Shown: positions 1 to 12,599, counted from the stretch's first letter. The stretch: 64,000 nt of DNA from Sanderia malayensis (GCA_013076295.1 RQOL01000906.1:186001-250000), one strand, 5' to 3'. Program-made: numbers and translations. The notes: a model not told the origin generated them from the letters alone.

Positions 1-1685
1 GCGCGATTAGACTTGACTATGTGGTAGAGGTTAAGAATGATTTTGACGTTGAAAGAGTGGAGCCTATTAGTTCTTGGACAAGTTTCAAGAAAAGAGTCAC
101 GAATTTGCAAACAAGCAAGTGCAAGCTTGAATACACGCCAGTCATTCCATTACCTCTTAGTGATAATGTAATAAAATGGTACATGGATGCTATAATTACA
201 CAAGCAATCTTTTGAGGCACTGTTTCTTTATAGGATTTTCAAGCTTGCCGTTATAAATGATATGACGACAGAATTAAAGCAAAGCATTGCAGAATTTAGG
301 ATCACACCATCCCCAGAAACCCTCGCAGTTGTGATACAACAACCAGAATTCAAAATTCTTCTTTCACACCTGCTTCACACTACGGGTACACAATCCAAGA
401 GGATAGTTGAGTACATGCGCGATGTGGCTGCGATGCTCTGCCAGGTCAGTTCTGTCAGAGAACATTCAATTGACTGGCATCTTGCTGCGGAGCGAGCGTT
501 AATTCCGAAACGCTTTGCCTTTGGCCATCCAAACTACTCGTGTTACTTGAAATATCAGCATGTCAAGTTATTAAACATAATGGTAACAGATAGGGAGATT
601 TGGAATGAGCTTGTCCAAAATGGATTTGGTGGATCACTGTCTGGTGCGCGCTTCTCTACGATTCACGGAGACCTGATCACAGAGACTACCAAGAAGAGGG
701 AGGTTAAAGTTAGAGGGGGCCTATACAAGGAGGCTTTAGTATAGATCAAAAGACAATGGATACCTTTATGAAGACAAGTCATATCATTGCAGATTTAAGA
801 GCAAAGCTGAAAGAAAGACTAAATGTCCCTCCAACTTCAAGCCACAAGGAAACAACAAAGGGAGCAAAAAGAGAGCACAAAGAAATTATTAACAGTCTCA
901 TTGGCCAGCTTAACAACTATTTTGACCCATTTCTCATTGGTGCTGCTGGGAATTTTAAAACATGCTCAAGGTTGACCCTGCAACAAGTGATGGACTACTC
1001 TCATCCACTGATTTGGGAAATAAATTCAATGCGGAGTTCGTAGATCAAAAGTTGAGAGCAACCGTCGATGAGAGCGTCAGCATCTTTCAAAGCATCAAAA
1101 ATCCTAACTTGAAAACAGGCTTGAAAAAGCCAAGGAAGGTCTCAAAAGTGATTAATGTGCTTAAAGAGGATCGACAGGCGTTTGGCCTAATTGTTGGCAA
1201 AAAACCTTCTCCTGAAGAAGCACTTTCGTTTCCCCTTACATGTGTTCCATTTACGCTGTCTTCACCAGATGGTGATTTACGACATGGTTCAAAGGTAGCT
1301 TTAAGAAACTTTCTTGTTGAAGAATCAGATGCGTTGTCTACTGAACCCATTTTTAGAGCAATGTAGCTAGTTGATGGTATGGCATATGGCTGCCGTCCGA
1401 TCTTTGCCCAGTAAGGAAAATTGGGTAGAATATCCAAAATCTTTAATTTACTTTTGCATGGCAAGTAGGGATTCAGAGCCTCTAAAACCTTGTATTATCT
1501 TTGACCGCTATACAAGAAGTCATGTAAAACAACTAACTGTCGTGAGGTGTTTCATTAAGAATTCCACCCCAGAGCTGGGGACGGTAACCAGAAACTCGGT
1601 AGGCGATGTCTCGCTAGCAATGGTGCTGTACGCTAAGGTTTCAACCAGAGAATCAAAGTTCTTGAGGCAAAATGTATTGATATAA
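1..1685 (+). pseudogene. Decayed N-terminal and central part of a PIN-like multi-domain repeat-family protein
   Basis: Five collinear coding pieces lie in changing frames: 21-215, 262-744, 756-960, 962-1366 and 1371-1520. Their order matches an unnamed protein family that I recall as highly multiplied in invertebrate genomes. Recognisable blocks are TPVIPLP in the first piece, then WHLAAERALIPKRFAFGHPN, then FDPFLIG, then VLKEDRQAFG with a following SFPLTCVPF, and finally VRSLPSK plus IIFDRY. At least four frame changes and several stops separate the pieces, so no full protein can be made. The window starts inside the gene, so its true 5' end is not visible. The next module, the PIN-like domain, follows at 2472. 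Function of the family is not established; a mobile or selfish origin is likely from copy number, but that is from memory. The collinearity is seen; the family assignment is strong but unverified. Confidence 0.7.
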
Positions 1686-1689
1686 TATA

Positions 1690-2470
1690 ATCAGTTGAGC
1701 TCCCAACACTGAGCTCAACGAGCTGAAACTGAGCAACGATAATAGGTTTTACAGAGTATTTAAAACTAGATAACACATGTTACACAAGCGTGGTTACATG
1801 TAAAATAGCCTGTACTTCAACACCCACGAAGAACAGAAGCCCTGAACACGTTGGTGGCTTCAACGCGCTCCACTGGCTCTATACATCTAGGCGCGAAGAT
1901 AACCTGGGCCTCGTGCACGTAGGTTGCACAGAAGCCATAATTAAGTACCTAAAATTCTATTGTTTGTTAATTAACTGCGCATATCCAAGGACATCTCGGT
2001 GTCCACGTAATCTTTAAGTAATCTTCATAATATAGTCCACGTAGCTTCAATAACAATAACAATGAAGGACATCTCGGTGTCCACGTAATATTCAAACTTC
2101 AATCTTCAAATTCTCTAAATCTTCGTAATATCGTATAATTCTTCATAATTCTTCATAATTCTTCATAACTCTTTATAATCTTCATAATCTTCGTAATTCT
2201 TTATAATCTTAATATTTCTTCGTAATCTTCGTAATTCTTTATAATCTTCATAATTAGTCGTAGTACAAAATTCACCTGCAACTCGTTGCAATTCGATACG
2301 TGGATTGTTGCCGCTCGCAACAATCAAATATAATAATAAAAATAATGAAATAGCCGCTACAATGATAATAATAATAATGATAATAAGATGGGCCCCATGA
2401 CATAACTCAGATGCGAAGAGGTACACCAGGAAAAGGGGTATACATTTCTAGCAGCCAGCAAAGCATGCCA
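1690..2470. repeat. AT-rich microsatellite-like insertion splitting the pseudogene
   Basis: This stretch separates two halves of the same pseudogene. About 2100-2265 is built from loose repeats of CTTCATAAT and CTTCGTAAT. The phrase AAGGACATCTCGGTGTCCAC occurs twice, near 1988 and 2070. An ATA/ATG trinucleotide run lies near 2360-2390. No terminal repeats or duplicated target were found, so it may be an insertion or a region that decayed and expanded in place. Confidence 0.55.
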
Positions 2471-2471
2471 A

Positions 2472-3258
2472 GTGGGAAAGCATGGCAAATGTTTTTTCAC
2501 AATCCAGAAAACAATACGAAGCTTCTACACTACACTTCTTGGTGTTCCAACAATCGTTACCGAAAATAAAAAGTCATTGTTGCTGGCAACGACAGACATT
2601 ACGCCACTAGATGATTGTAATCATATTGAAGCTGACACAATGCTGATCTATGTCATGAGTACAGCTAATTCACCGATTATAATTCGAGCAACTGACACAG
2701 ATGTACTAATTTTGATGGTTTATGTCAATACAGAGATGCGTGAACATCGATGGGAAATGAAAATTGACAGAGAAAGTTATGTCAATGTTGGAAAAATTTG
2801 TGATATCTTTTGTACTGACGTTTTCAAGGTGCTACCAGCGTTCCACAGCCTTTCGGGCTGTGACACAGTCTCGTTTCCTTTTGGAATGGGAAAGATCAAA
2901 CCGTTAAAAAAGATGATCAAAGCACAGGGCAAATTTTAACACTTGGATGCGGTAGATTTACAAATGGGCATGTAGTTTTAGCGAAAGAGTTTTTCAGAGT
3001 TATTTGGTATCCCGAAATAAAGAACGTGACTATAGCAGAGACGCATGCTCGTATGTACAAAAAAAGTTAAAGTGAGTGAAAGGATTATTTCTGATGAAAG
3101 GAGCATATTGTAACACCGGAAGAGGAGCTGGCTACAATGTTTCATTCGGTATCAATGCCTTGAGCGAGAAATCAAATATCCCCGATGTTCATGAGTCCGG
3201 TTGGACAACGTGTAATGTTATGATTGCGTCAGTAGAAATTGTAGCATGTCTGTGTTAA
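2472..3258 (+). pseudogene. PIN-like nuclease domain and C-terminus of the same pseudogene
   Basis: An open segment (2472-2939) carries three acidic motifs in the order expected for this family: HIEADTMLIYVM, ATDTDVLILMV and FHSLSGCDTVSF followed by a GxGK-like loop. Conserved Asp and Glu at such positions resemble the metal-binding site of PIN/FEN-like nucleases; that structural link is inference. It is in the same strand and order as the pieces at 1-1685, so both are one broken gene. Downstream text (WYPEIKNVTIAETHARMYKK near 3010-3062, and HESGWTTCN near 3190-3215) continues the family C-terminus but in several frames. No start codon context or promoter is apparent. Confidence 0.65.
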
Positions 3259-6200
3259 TATATTAGAAGTAGAATCATGTTCTTGTTAGTTATATTGTTT
3301 TCCTGTGATGTACTTGTGACCCTGCCGTTTGTCTATGTTATATCCGTTGTTGCTGTCACTATTGATTGATGTGTCATATTATGATTGCTATAACTTATGT
3401 GAAATAATAATAGTATTTTTGTTGAATGATTGATCTCAAGCAAGCAACATCTCGTATTTTCTTCAGTATACCTGCTTTACCCGGCCACGCTACAGACGGA
3501 AAATGGGAGAAATACCAATGTGGTTCACATACAGTCAGTTTAATTCTGATATGAGAGATTTAGACCAACCGTTTGATGGTAAGTAACACTTTTGGTTTTT
3601 GCCTACATAAATACATTATCACGTAAGAAACATCGAGTTATACATCAAATTGAGAAACCCGGGCAGGCTGAAGTTCAACAATAAACTTCAAAGCAATGTT
3701 TGTTGAATAGAATTTTTATTGAATGGAGACAAAATACATTTACAGTCAGCAAATTACAAAATTTCTCTTGTCATATTTGCCCTCTGATTGGTTGTTGTTG
3801 CTCTTGTTGTTGTTGTTGCTGTTGCTGTTTTGTTGAATTTCATTAATTACAAGAAGCATTAGACAGTGGATTTGACAAAATATTAAGAATCATCAGGGCA
3901 GAAGGCAGAAAATTTGCTGTTTATAAAAAACGTATACTTTTACTTTTATGCGAAATCACATTTCAATTTCCAATTACAAATGCATTTTTATTGTAGATAT
4001 GTAACAAATGAATTCATTTGCTTTAAAATTCATTTGTAGTTGAGATGGAGTCTTCAAATGATGAGAGTTCCGGTTTAGATGGCTATCCGCCCTAGGAGAA
4101 AAAAAGAAAGAGTAGTAGACGAAGGAGTTTACAGAGTATGACGATAACGATTGCGAGCTTCAATCTGATTCTGATGATGGTTCAGTTTGTAATAAAAGTG
4201 ATTAAGACTATTTTTCAGAGAGCAGCAGCTGTGAAAGTATCAACTTTAAGTAATTTCAAATTCAAAGTTTGATCGTTTATGTTTTGTTAACTTTTAATCG
4301 GCTGGATTAACACAAAAATGACGTCATGTTTTAACCCCGAACTACCTCGTTGGAGGTTCATTGGATGTGATGACGTCATCAACGAAATTCTTATTTTCAA
4401 TAAATACGGTGGAATCCCGCTATAACGAACTCTGTAGCGACCGAGAATATAGTTCGCAATAGCGGGAGTTCGTTGTACAGAAGGGAAATTATTTTATGAA
4501 GAATTCCAAACAAAACTGGGCCAGTATGTCTATTGGACCCTCCCTCAAGTATTCGCGCTTAAGTGGCACACTGGATTGTTGTAAAAAAAGTTTATAGGAT
4601 GACAACAAACAGTTATTGTATTATGAAGTATTATGAAGCTATTCGGAAATATACAAATACAAGAAAAATTTTCGCTACCTTACCTTCGTGGCCTATTTGT
4701 TTCCGACCGTAAAAATATAGCAGCCAAAAGCGGAAATGTTAGCTGGTGATTCATTTTAATGGAAGAACCTATTTTGTGCAAATTTGAGCACAATTTTAGC
4801 AGAGGTGAAAGGTGCGCATCGATTAAACACTGAAGAATCACAAGACAATGGTAATGATTTTGGCTAATTGTTTTGAGCACCGCCCCTCCCCCCAGAGGTG
4901 CTCAGAGGTCAATCGGTACTTTTGTATCGGTACCGTATCAAATTTTGGGCGAAAGGAAAAATAGAAAAAATAGCATGTATACTGTGTCGGGAGCAATTTA
5001 GTCCCTTAAAACGACTCAAGAAAGTCGTAAAAAAAATTCTTCTGTAGTGTACATGGGCCCTAAATCATCACAATACAGTAGACCTGATATAACAGAGACA
5101 CCACGTGCGTGCGCTTGTCACGTGACCTTTTGGTGGCACTGGTGGGCAAAAAGACAATATTCGCCATTGATGTTGTATGCAATTCCGAACTGAGTAATAT
5201 TCTTGTAATCGCGGTCTAAGGACTTCAGAACACAACACAAAAGAACACACGATAAATGGTTTTTCAACTATAATTCAAAACTCAAATCAACATAAGATAC
5301 CAGAAAGCTTTTCGCAAGCACCTTGTGTACCTATCCGAGACATTCAATCTCCAATCTCTAATTCTCACATCTAATCTCCTGCCACTCTAACGTGTGCCTC
5401 TATTTAAGCACCGTCAGAATGCGAGAGGTCAAGGTACACTTGGTAAATGCTTATTGGCAAAAATTACAAATATGAAGTTATGGCGACGTTTAGCAAACGA
5501 TAATTAACTATAGAATGTAACACCTAAACACAAAGAGGAAAACTAAATTAACACGAGAAGCATGAGACGTAAATATGATTTATATTCTAATTAGCTTAAA
5601 AAACATACGGTAAAACAAAACGAGGCTATACTAAAATTACTAAATCGCAAACGAGACTGCAACACGGCTGTAACCGTATTACATTCTTTGCGGAGTTTTG
5701 TGCGCCTTTTACTGAAATAAAAGCGATATTCTGTTTTATCTAAGTTATTTGCTTTAAATTTCAATAATGGTTAATAACTGTGTTATGATATGGGGATCGG
5801 ATTTATGCGCATTTACTTGAACTTCTGCTGCGGCCTAACATGGGCCTAACCGAAGGCCCTTTCTGAAGAAGGACTTTAGTTGGCAGCAATTTGAAGAAGA
5901 TTATAATTTAGCTCCGAAAGGAGACGTAAGACGCCGTGGAATACATGCTTTAAATTGTAAGTATCGATTTATTGTCTTATACTTCAGATTATTTCTGTTA
6001 TACAAACTTATCTTGCATCTTGGCATAATAGGCCCGTTATTTAGCAGAGGCGCACATACTGAAGTTTTGATTTTACCTTTCGAAGGTGTTACATCCACTG
6101 ATAAATGCAGTCCAGTTTACTTTTCTTTACTTCACGTGGGATAATCATGTTGAGGATTTTGGTGATTTAAATGTTTTTACACCTCACACATGGATTGTCT

Positions 6201-7560
6201 ACAAAGTTTGACAAGATCAGAGCATTTTAGATGCATAATTTGTTGGGGAGATGAACACGGGCATCCTTTATTTCGGTCCTTTGTTTCAACGGTTTTGTTT
6301 TACCAATCAAACATTCCCATTTCTGCGCATTCCGTGATTGGGCTCAAATTTGTCTGTAGATTAGAGTCAGAAAAAGAAACACATCATCACATCATTGAAC
6401 TTAATAGTTGTTGCCCGAACACCATTCCGTGTTATCCCTTTCGTACAATCAAGTAGCGATACTCTCTGCTCTAAGTGCAAAGAATCTCTTTTAAGATAAT
6501 GTGTAATATATTTGTTCTGCATTAATAATTCCAGTTATATTGAAACTTCTGTTAGAGTGCTCCTTGATGTTGTTCAGATTTGTTCGTAACTTAGGCCCTG
6601 TCATGCGACCCTAGCTTGAGGGCTTAGCTAAAGTTTGTGGCCCAAGCATCTGTCCAGGCCTACTTTTGGCAAAGGTACTCACTGCTCCGGAGATATTCTT
6701 AATATTCCAAGAATTTAAATAATAATTTTCCAGTTCAAAATTTCAACGCAAAGATGCCACCAAAAAGTTTGGCTCCATAGCTTCAAGTATTTATTCCATT
6801 GCAATTTGTGAAATCTGGAGTGATCTTCAGAAAGCATTAGTGCGGTTGCGCAGAAATGGGAATTTCTGAGCAACCTGAAAACGGGCGATTTTCATCTCCC
6901 CAACAAAATGTCCAGATCAATTGTCTAAGAGTAGAAAAATGAGATTACTTCAAAACATCAAGAGTTGATGCAGATCAAAAGTTTGTCTTTTACTTGGAAT
7001 TTTAGCAACTGGTACCATTATATTCCTATCCAAACTCTTTATCAAAAGACTTTGGGGGCTTGTAAATACATGAAGTCATGGCTGTTGCAGTTGAAATGGC
7101 AAAATCGACGTTTGGGGGCTTCTAAAAACAGTTATACTGGATCAATTTTTATTCTGAAAACGGGTTTTATGATCAGTTCGACTATGTTTACCAATAAATG
7201 CAAAAAATCACATCACGTTTTTGATAGCAGTTGGCCTTTAAAATATACGATGATGTTGTGCAACACAGACCAAAGATTTGATAAAAGCAAACACACAAAG
7301 CCTGTTAAACTGCACGTTTTCCTCTGAGCGTAGATTGTAACCATTATGCAGGATGAATAAATAACAAGTGACATTGCTCCCACAAGTCCATTCAACAGGA
7401 TGTTCATCAGAAAATTTTCGAATACTTTACCAGAATACATTGCTTTCGACGTTTGCTTGCATTTGCTGATACCAAAAGACTTAAATACACTTTGTAAATA
7501 AGTTCATTGATTGATTCTAAGAATACCTTTCTGTCGATCTCCATAAACTGATATATCGAG
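3259..7560. other. Long stretch without a recognised gene
   Basis: No open frame here resembles a known protein. Near 4040-4260 the plus strand reads a short acidic, serine-rich segment (DDNDCELQSDSDDGS) with stops on both sides; it recalls acidic N-termini of cnidarian repeat-family proteins but is too short to name. A G-rich phrase TTTGGGGGCTT occurs near 7051 and 7110. A GTAAGT donor-like site sits at 3581 after an open stretch, without a partner acceptor that I can defend. The rest is AT-rich unique-looking DNA. Confidence 0.5.
4405..4480. repeat. Short inverted-repeat element fragment (transposon terminus-like)
   Basis: CCCGCTATAACGAACT at about 4416 is matched in inverse orientation by AGTTCGCAATAGCGGG at about 4451, giving an imperfect hairpin of roughly 16-bp arms. 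Similar wording is typical of DNA-transposon termini of the pogo/Tigger kind, but no partner end or target duplication was found. Confidence 0.35.
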
Positions 7561-7639
7561 TATATAGTTGATTTCACCTTGATCGATGTGATGGAGTTCT
7601 TCTTCTTCTGTACCGTAGCCGTCAAGGCCGTGGGCACAC

Positions 7640-9435
7640 TCATTCTTGCACCTGCTGCCGCCACCACTGTCTGTTTTCTGTTGCTCTTCTCAGTGTCTCC
7701 ATTGTCCATCCTTCGCTCCACTCCCTCAGATCGTCTTCCCACTGTCTTTTTGGTCTCCCTGTTCTTCTATCACCTTCTACTCTTCCCTCAACCAATACTT
7801 TTGCCATCATTCCTCTCCTCATTTTGTATCCGTAGTAACGCAGCTTCCTCCTCTTAATAATCTCTTCCACTCGTTCCGGTCTCTCACCTAATATATCCAT
7901 CACTTTCCTTAGCACGTACTCGTTGGTCTTTTTCTCTTTCCATGTGATTCTCAGCACTGGTCTGTAGCATTTCATCTCGAAGGCCTTGAGCTAGTCCATA
8001 CTCTTCTTCCTTACAGTCCAGCTTTCGCACCCGTATAGTAACGTCGCCCATGCAACTGCCTTTGTTATCTTGAGCCGATTTTTCAATCTGACTCCCTTGA
8101 GCCGCCATAGCTCATTCAGTCTCGTCACTGCGCTAGTTGCCAAACAAATTCTGAACCGAATTTCCACTTCTGATGTCCAATTCTCCGTGATGGTTGCCCC
8201 CAAGTACTTGAATTGTTTAACTTGTTCTAGTTTTTCTCCATCAATCTCAATCTCTACCCTGATGTTCTCATCTCCATTCCATGACACCATGCCAGTATCA
8301 GATTGTCTTACTCTTTTCCTTGCTGACCTCCATACCGAACTTTCCTGAAGTGTTATGCAATCTGTATGTTAGCTCTTGCACCTCCCTTTGATCTTTCCCA
8401 ATTAAGTCAATATCGTCAGCAAACAGCACGTTGTTAAGGTTCATGCCTCCACAGCTGTATCTAATTTCGCCCAGATCTTCTAATGCTTCACTCATGATTC
8501 TTTCTAGGAACAAGCTGAATAGAGTCGGTGACAGAATACATCCTTGTCTTACAACTACTGTTGTCTTGAACCAGTCACTAAATTAGCCACCAGATAATAC
8601 ATTGGTCATCGCATCTTCATATAGGCTTTCTATTACTGTGGTCATGTGCTCTCCCATGTTGTACTTCCTCATTGTATGCCAAAGTGCCTCATGCCATACC
8701 CTATCAAAGGCCTTTTTGAAGTATATGAAATTATGACACATGATTCTGCCGTGGTTTCTAGTTTTCTCACACATTACTCTTAGGTTGGTACTTTGTTCTG
8801 TAGTGCTACGGTCTTTTCTAAAGCCTGCTTGCATCTCAGAGAGTACACTCTAGGTGTGATTCTCCTTTGGATTACCTTCAAAAAGACTTTTGAAGCGTGG
8901 CTGATCAGCTTTCTTTGGTATCGGTATTAGAATCGATTCAGTCCACTGTGATGGCCATTCTGCACTCCTCAGAATTCGGTTGCATAGTCTATGCAGTAAT
9001 GTCACCGTATCTTCTTCTCCGTTTTTATAAGCTCTGCATTGTTGTTATCCGCCCCTGGACTTTTTTGTTCTTGAGAGTTCTTATCGCAGCTTCTATCTGC
9101 GATCTCAAAATTTCACATTCTTGGTCTTATCCGTCCTCTTTTGTCTCTACAGCCTCCTCCAATACACTTCTTTCTACATTCGCTGCGTGATTTTACAGTT
9201 CATTGCAATAGTCCCTCCACCTTTTCGCCACTTCATTGCTTCCAGTTACCACGGTTCCGTCTTTGTCTTCTATAACACTGATTTGCTTTGTTCGCGGTTC
9301 CGTCAAGTTCTTAATTGTTTTGTACACTTCTCTGGTATTTTTTTTCTCGACGTTGCTTTCCATTATCCTGGCTTGTTCTTCTGCCCATTCCTCTTTAGCT
9401 TTCCTCAGAAGTCTCCGTACTTCTTTGTTCACCAT
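7640..9435 (-). pseudogene. RTE-like reverse transcriptase and C-terminal region
   Basis: Fragments in different frames read through the RT fold in order: a leader segment 9435-9193 (EWAEEQARIM), fingers/palm at 8834-8583 (MQAGFRKDRSTTEQ, then KKAFDRVWHEALW), the catalytic box at 8513-8298 (NVLFADDIDLIG), the thumb at 8290-7991 (KQFKYLGATITE, LLYGCESWTVRKK) and a basic tail at 7975-7640 (GDRRTGRPKRQWEDDLREWS). Frame changes occur between most pieces. The palm shows FKKAFDRV where FRKAFDRV is usual, keeping the first Asp; the FADD pair is intact. The protein would copy element RNA at the nicked target if whole. Confidence 0.72.
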
Positions 9436-9438
9436 TCT

Positions 9439-10502
9439 TTACTCATCCAAGTGTTTTCCACCGGCGCTTCTCTTGCTCTTTAACTCGCGCCGCTGGTCAC
9501 AACTGTCGAATACCTCTTCGCTGATCCATGGTCTTTTTTTCTTTCGCCGCTTTCCAAGTACCTTCTTTGCTGCATCAGTTACTCCATTTGTGAATTCGTC
9601 GCACAACTTTTGTGACTGATGTTGGTCATTATTGAGTAGTAGTATTCGTGCAAATTTCGATGAAAGTTCACTTTGAAACTTCTCCCTCGTTGTTCTGTCC
9701 TTCAATTTCTCTAAATCAAAAACGGCTCTGCTGCTTGTTTTTCTTTTCTTTGTGGAAAGTTTTAGTTTGATAGTTGGTGTAACGAGATCGTGATCACTTC
9801 CAATGTCTGGCTTCTTAAGAGTTCTTGTTTTGGCTCTGTTTACACTAGATTTGTACCTCTTTGATACGAAGATGTAGTCAATTTGCCTCTTAGTGGTGCC
9901 GTCTGGAGAATGCCATGTAATTCTTCTTGACTTCTTGTGATTGTGCAGAGTATTTGCAGCCACCAGTTCTTTTCTTTCTGCAAATTCGAGAAGGCTTATC
10001 CTCTTTCAGTTGATTCACCACATCCGAATTTCCCCGCTGAACCGTGGTTTAGACCTTCTCCAATTTGCGCATTCCAATAGCCTATTATGATCATTATGTC
10101 TTTCTTCGGTGTTTTCTCCATCATCTTCTCGAGGTCTTCATAGAACTCGCCTACGATCTGGTCCTCATAGTCAGTCGTTGGTGCATAAACTTGAATGATA
10201 GTGGCATTGAAAGGTTTGCTTGCAATCCTGATCAAAATAAGTTTCTCTGATACTGGCATGCACTCGATTTCACTCTCTGCAGTTTTCTTTTCCACTATAA
10301 ACCCCACACCGTGCTGTTTCCTCTTCTCTTGTCCGCAATACCATACCTGCTGTGCATTTTCAGTTTTGAATTCTCCTGTTCTCTTCCACCTCATTTCCGA
10401 GATGCCAACTACATTCCAACGAATGTTATCCAGTTCTCTTGCCAGTAGCTCGATCTTCCCATCCTGAGATCTGACATTCTAAGTGCCAATGATGAAAGGC
10501 GA
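9439..10502 (-). pseudogene. RTE-like AP endonuclease domain
   Basis: Two main pieces: 10394-9996 plus an upstream part to 10502, and 9963-9439. The N-terminal part reads VGISEMRWKRTGEF with the conserved Glu. The core has IQVYAPTTDYEDQ. The catalytic GDWNA motif appears as GYWNA near 10065, so the conserved Asp is replaced by Tyr. The second piece has RQIDYIFVSKR and the GSDHDLV motif, both intact. Loss of the GDWN Asp would abolish nicking even without the frameshift between the pieces. Confidence 0.72.
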
Positions 10503-10870
10503 CCTTAGAATCATTTTGTCGACAGTAGCAAACTTTTCGCTGTCTCCCCCATCGACACAAGAAGAAAACGCGGCCGTTGTTAACCCGGAGCCCGACCGAT
10601 CCGGTATGGTGATATTAGTAACTTTGTACATGTTTGGGTGTATAAGTAGGAAGGTAATCTGGTGGTGCCTATCTCCTCTCCAGATGTAGATGGCCGTTGG
10701 CCCCCAAGGGGCTCATCCGCCCTCTGCTAGGTCTTCTTTTTAGTCCTGCTGGGTGTCCATACACCGTCCTAGCCCAGGTTTCCCTGGGTGGGGAGCCGGT
10801 TTAGTTGCCGACAACTCGACTATGGAACAGGTAGTACTGGCTTACATGGTACCAATACCAGATCAAAGAC
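10503..10870 (-). other. 5' leader of the RTE-like LINE
   Basis: A GC-richer stretch than its neighbours, upstream of the endonuclease on the element strand, with no open frame. It ends abruptly near 10870 against the gypsy A terminal region. Just outside it, a 24-bp unit beginning AGTTACTTTATCAAAATAGA is tandemly duplicated (10882 and 10906). Confidence 0.45.
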
Positions 10871-10879
10871 CTGACCTGA

Positions 10880-11062
10880 CCAGAGTTACTTTATCAAAAT
10901 AGATGGAGTTACTTTATCAAAATAGAATTGAGGTTTCAACAATACTAGTACTTTAACAGAATGAAGAGAGAAGGCAACCCCTGACCTAATATACAGAAAA
11001 TAGTAAATGCGGGGATGACAGTACAAAAATGGGGGTAACCTGTCCTAGCATTACCTCCCTCC
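10880..11062 (-). repeat. Polypurine tract and partial 3' LTR of gypsy A
   Basis: On the minus strand a purine run AGGGGGAGGGAGG (about 11050-11062) follows the end of pol, as expected for a plus-strand primer site. The sequence beyond it, starting TAATGCTAGGACAGG, is the expected LTR start, but it is cut off by the RTE-like LINE near 10870. No second LTR copy was found in the window. Confidence 0.4.
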
Positions 11063-11119
11063 CCCTAATAAGAGAACAAGACGATTAATAATTCATTTAA
11101 CAAAAATGCGACTCACAGT

Positions 11120-12583
11120 TTATCGCATAGTTAGAAAATCCCAAGAAATAGTGTCTGGAATAATTCGAGCATGTCTCTGGCGTCTAGGACGGGGCTCATA
11201 AGGACCTTGCTCAAGCTGATCTTCATGATCTTCCTGGTCAGGCTCTTCAGGTTCGAACAAAGAAACTTCACTCTCTCTATCAGAAAACTCATTATCTAAA
11301 TCGCTGCTCTCTTGCCTAGAAGTGGCTATTTTGATTCCCGGAAGCACGTTCTCATAACCGTTCTCTCCCATTATTAATCGATTGTGATATACAACCTTTT
11401 GCTCACCCCGCTAATTCAAGATCTTAAAATTTACGCCATTCAGAAGCTTCTGTAGAGCTTTCCAAGGCTCTGATTTTCGTGGGGCTAACTCCCTATTCAC
11501 TCCGGTCTTGTAGTGTTTCACTTTCAGTCATACTTGCTGGCCAGGACTATAATCAATAAACCTCAGATTCATGTGGTATTGATGCTGCATCTTTTCCTTG
11601 CTGATTTCCAGATTAGCAATAGCATGATTGAAAACATCTTGCAAAAGTGGCGATCAATCTCTTTCGTATTCTCTAGGAGAAACTACATCGCAGTGGTTGA
11701 CAGTCCCAGTTTGAAATAGCATATCTTGAGGTAACACAGCAGATCTTTCAAAAACAATGCTATAAGGGTTACATCGAGTGGCTTTACTCCCCGTGGTATT
11801 TAAAGCGAAAACTAGACTGGGTAAAATGGAACGCCAGTGGAACTGCGGCAGTTTTCGATTTAAAAGGATCGCCCGTAACAAATCTTTAGCCAATCGAATG
11901 CTTTTTTCTGAAAATCCGTTACACTGACATTGATATGTGGAGGAGCGACGCTTTTCTATTCCGAGCTGCAAACAAATATCTGACATAACCTGACCATCAA
12001 CGTCGGCCTTGATCGATGAGTGGGTAATGCGGCACTCCATGGAACCTTGATCGATGAGTGGGTAATGCGGCACTCCATGGAAGAAAATCCATTGCTTTTT
12101 GAGTGCCTCCTTGATAACCACTTCGGTTTGGTCTTTGAGAGGGATCGCTTGAATGTCGAAAATGTCACCAATTAACAGGATATATTGGTAACCATTTGTA
12201 TCTCCAGGTACGTAAGCTATACAAAGAGAAACAAATTGCATTGGGGCATTTGGAACGAACATCTGGACCAATGGTGCCTTTGGTGGGCGAGAATCAGACT
12301 TTGTTTCTTGGCAAGCTCTACATCCCAAGCAGAATAAACGTATATAGTTGCACATTTTTGGCCAGTAAAACGGGGCTTTCAGTAGGCCATACCTCTTATC
12401 AATTCCAAAATGAGCTGTGTTGTCATGTTCTGGTACAATAAAATGTCTCACTGGTCTTCCAGATTTGGTCAAGATTCCCTTTTCAATTCTAAGCTGAAGT
12501 CGAACCCGTTTCAACCGCCCTGAGTCGACAGTCTTTCCATCGTTAATACCTTGTATAGCGCGAGAAATTAGAGGATCTTTCAT
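11120..12583 (-). pseudogene. Gypsy A integrase and pol C-terminal tail
   Basis: The long open part (12583-11654) starts before an HHCC zinc-binding region (CLGCRACQ marks the two Cys pairs) and runs through the DDE core. The first catalytic Asp region is altered (VSLCIAYVPG where Asp is expected), whereas DQG and NGFSEKS keep the second Asp and the Glu. A 38-bp tandem duplication lies within the DQG region. In the same frame, after three stops, the tail reads VKHYKTGVNRELAPRKSEPW and ends in an acidic then basic region (11371-11120). The enzyme would have joined element DNA to the host chromosome. Confidence 0.75.
12007..12082. repeat. 38-bp tandem duplication inside the gypsy A integrase
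   Basis: The unit starting CCTTGATCGATGAGTGGG is present twice, head to tail, with no visible mismatch. It covers the codons of the second catalytic Asp. The long frame nevertheless stays open, so a compensating one-base change must also be present beside it. Confidence 0.8.
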
Positions 12584-12599
12584 TTGCTCGTATTTTATC

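Larger units (their letters stand above)
7570..10870 (-). mobile_element. RTE-like non-LTR retrotransposon, decayed
   Basis: A minus-strand LINE running from a 5' leader near 10870 to a 3' end near 7570. Order on the element strand is leader, AP-type endonuclease (10502 to 9439), reverse transcriptase (9435 to about 8300), and a C-terminal tail (to 7640). The RT has the FADD variant of the YxDD box and a KYLGATIT block, typical of RTE-related elements often annotated as craniofacial development protein 2-like. The 3' end carries a short GAAGAAGAA run rather than poly-A, as often in RTE. Many frameshifts and stops make it inactive. No clear target duplication was identified. Clade beyond RTE-like is uncertain. 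Confidence 0.7.

Noticed and set aside
1790..2017. 75-codon plus-strand ORF between pseudogene pieces
   Set aside because: No family similarity and it lies in the repeat-rich insertion.
9121..9619. Long plus-strand ORFs over the RTE-like LINE
   Set aside because: Antisense shadows of the minus-strand endonuclease/RT.
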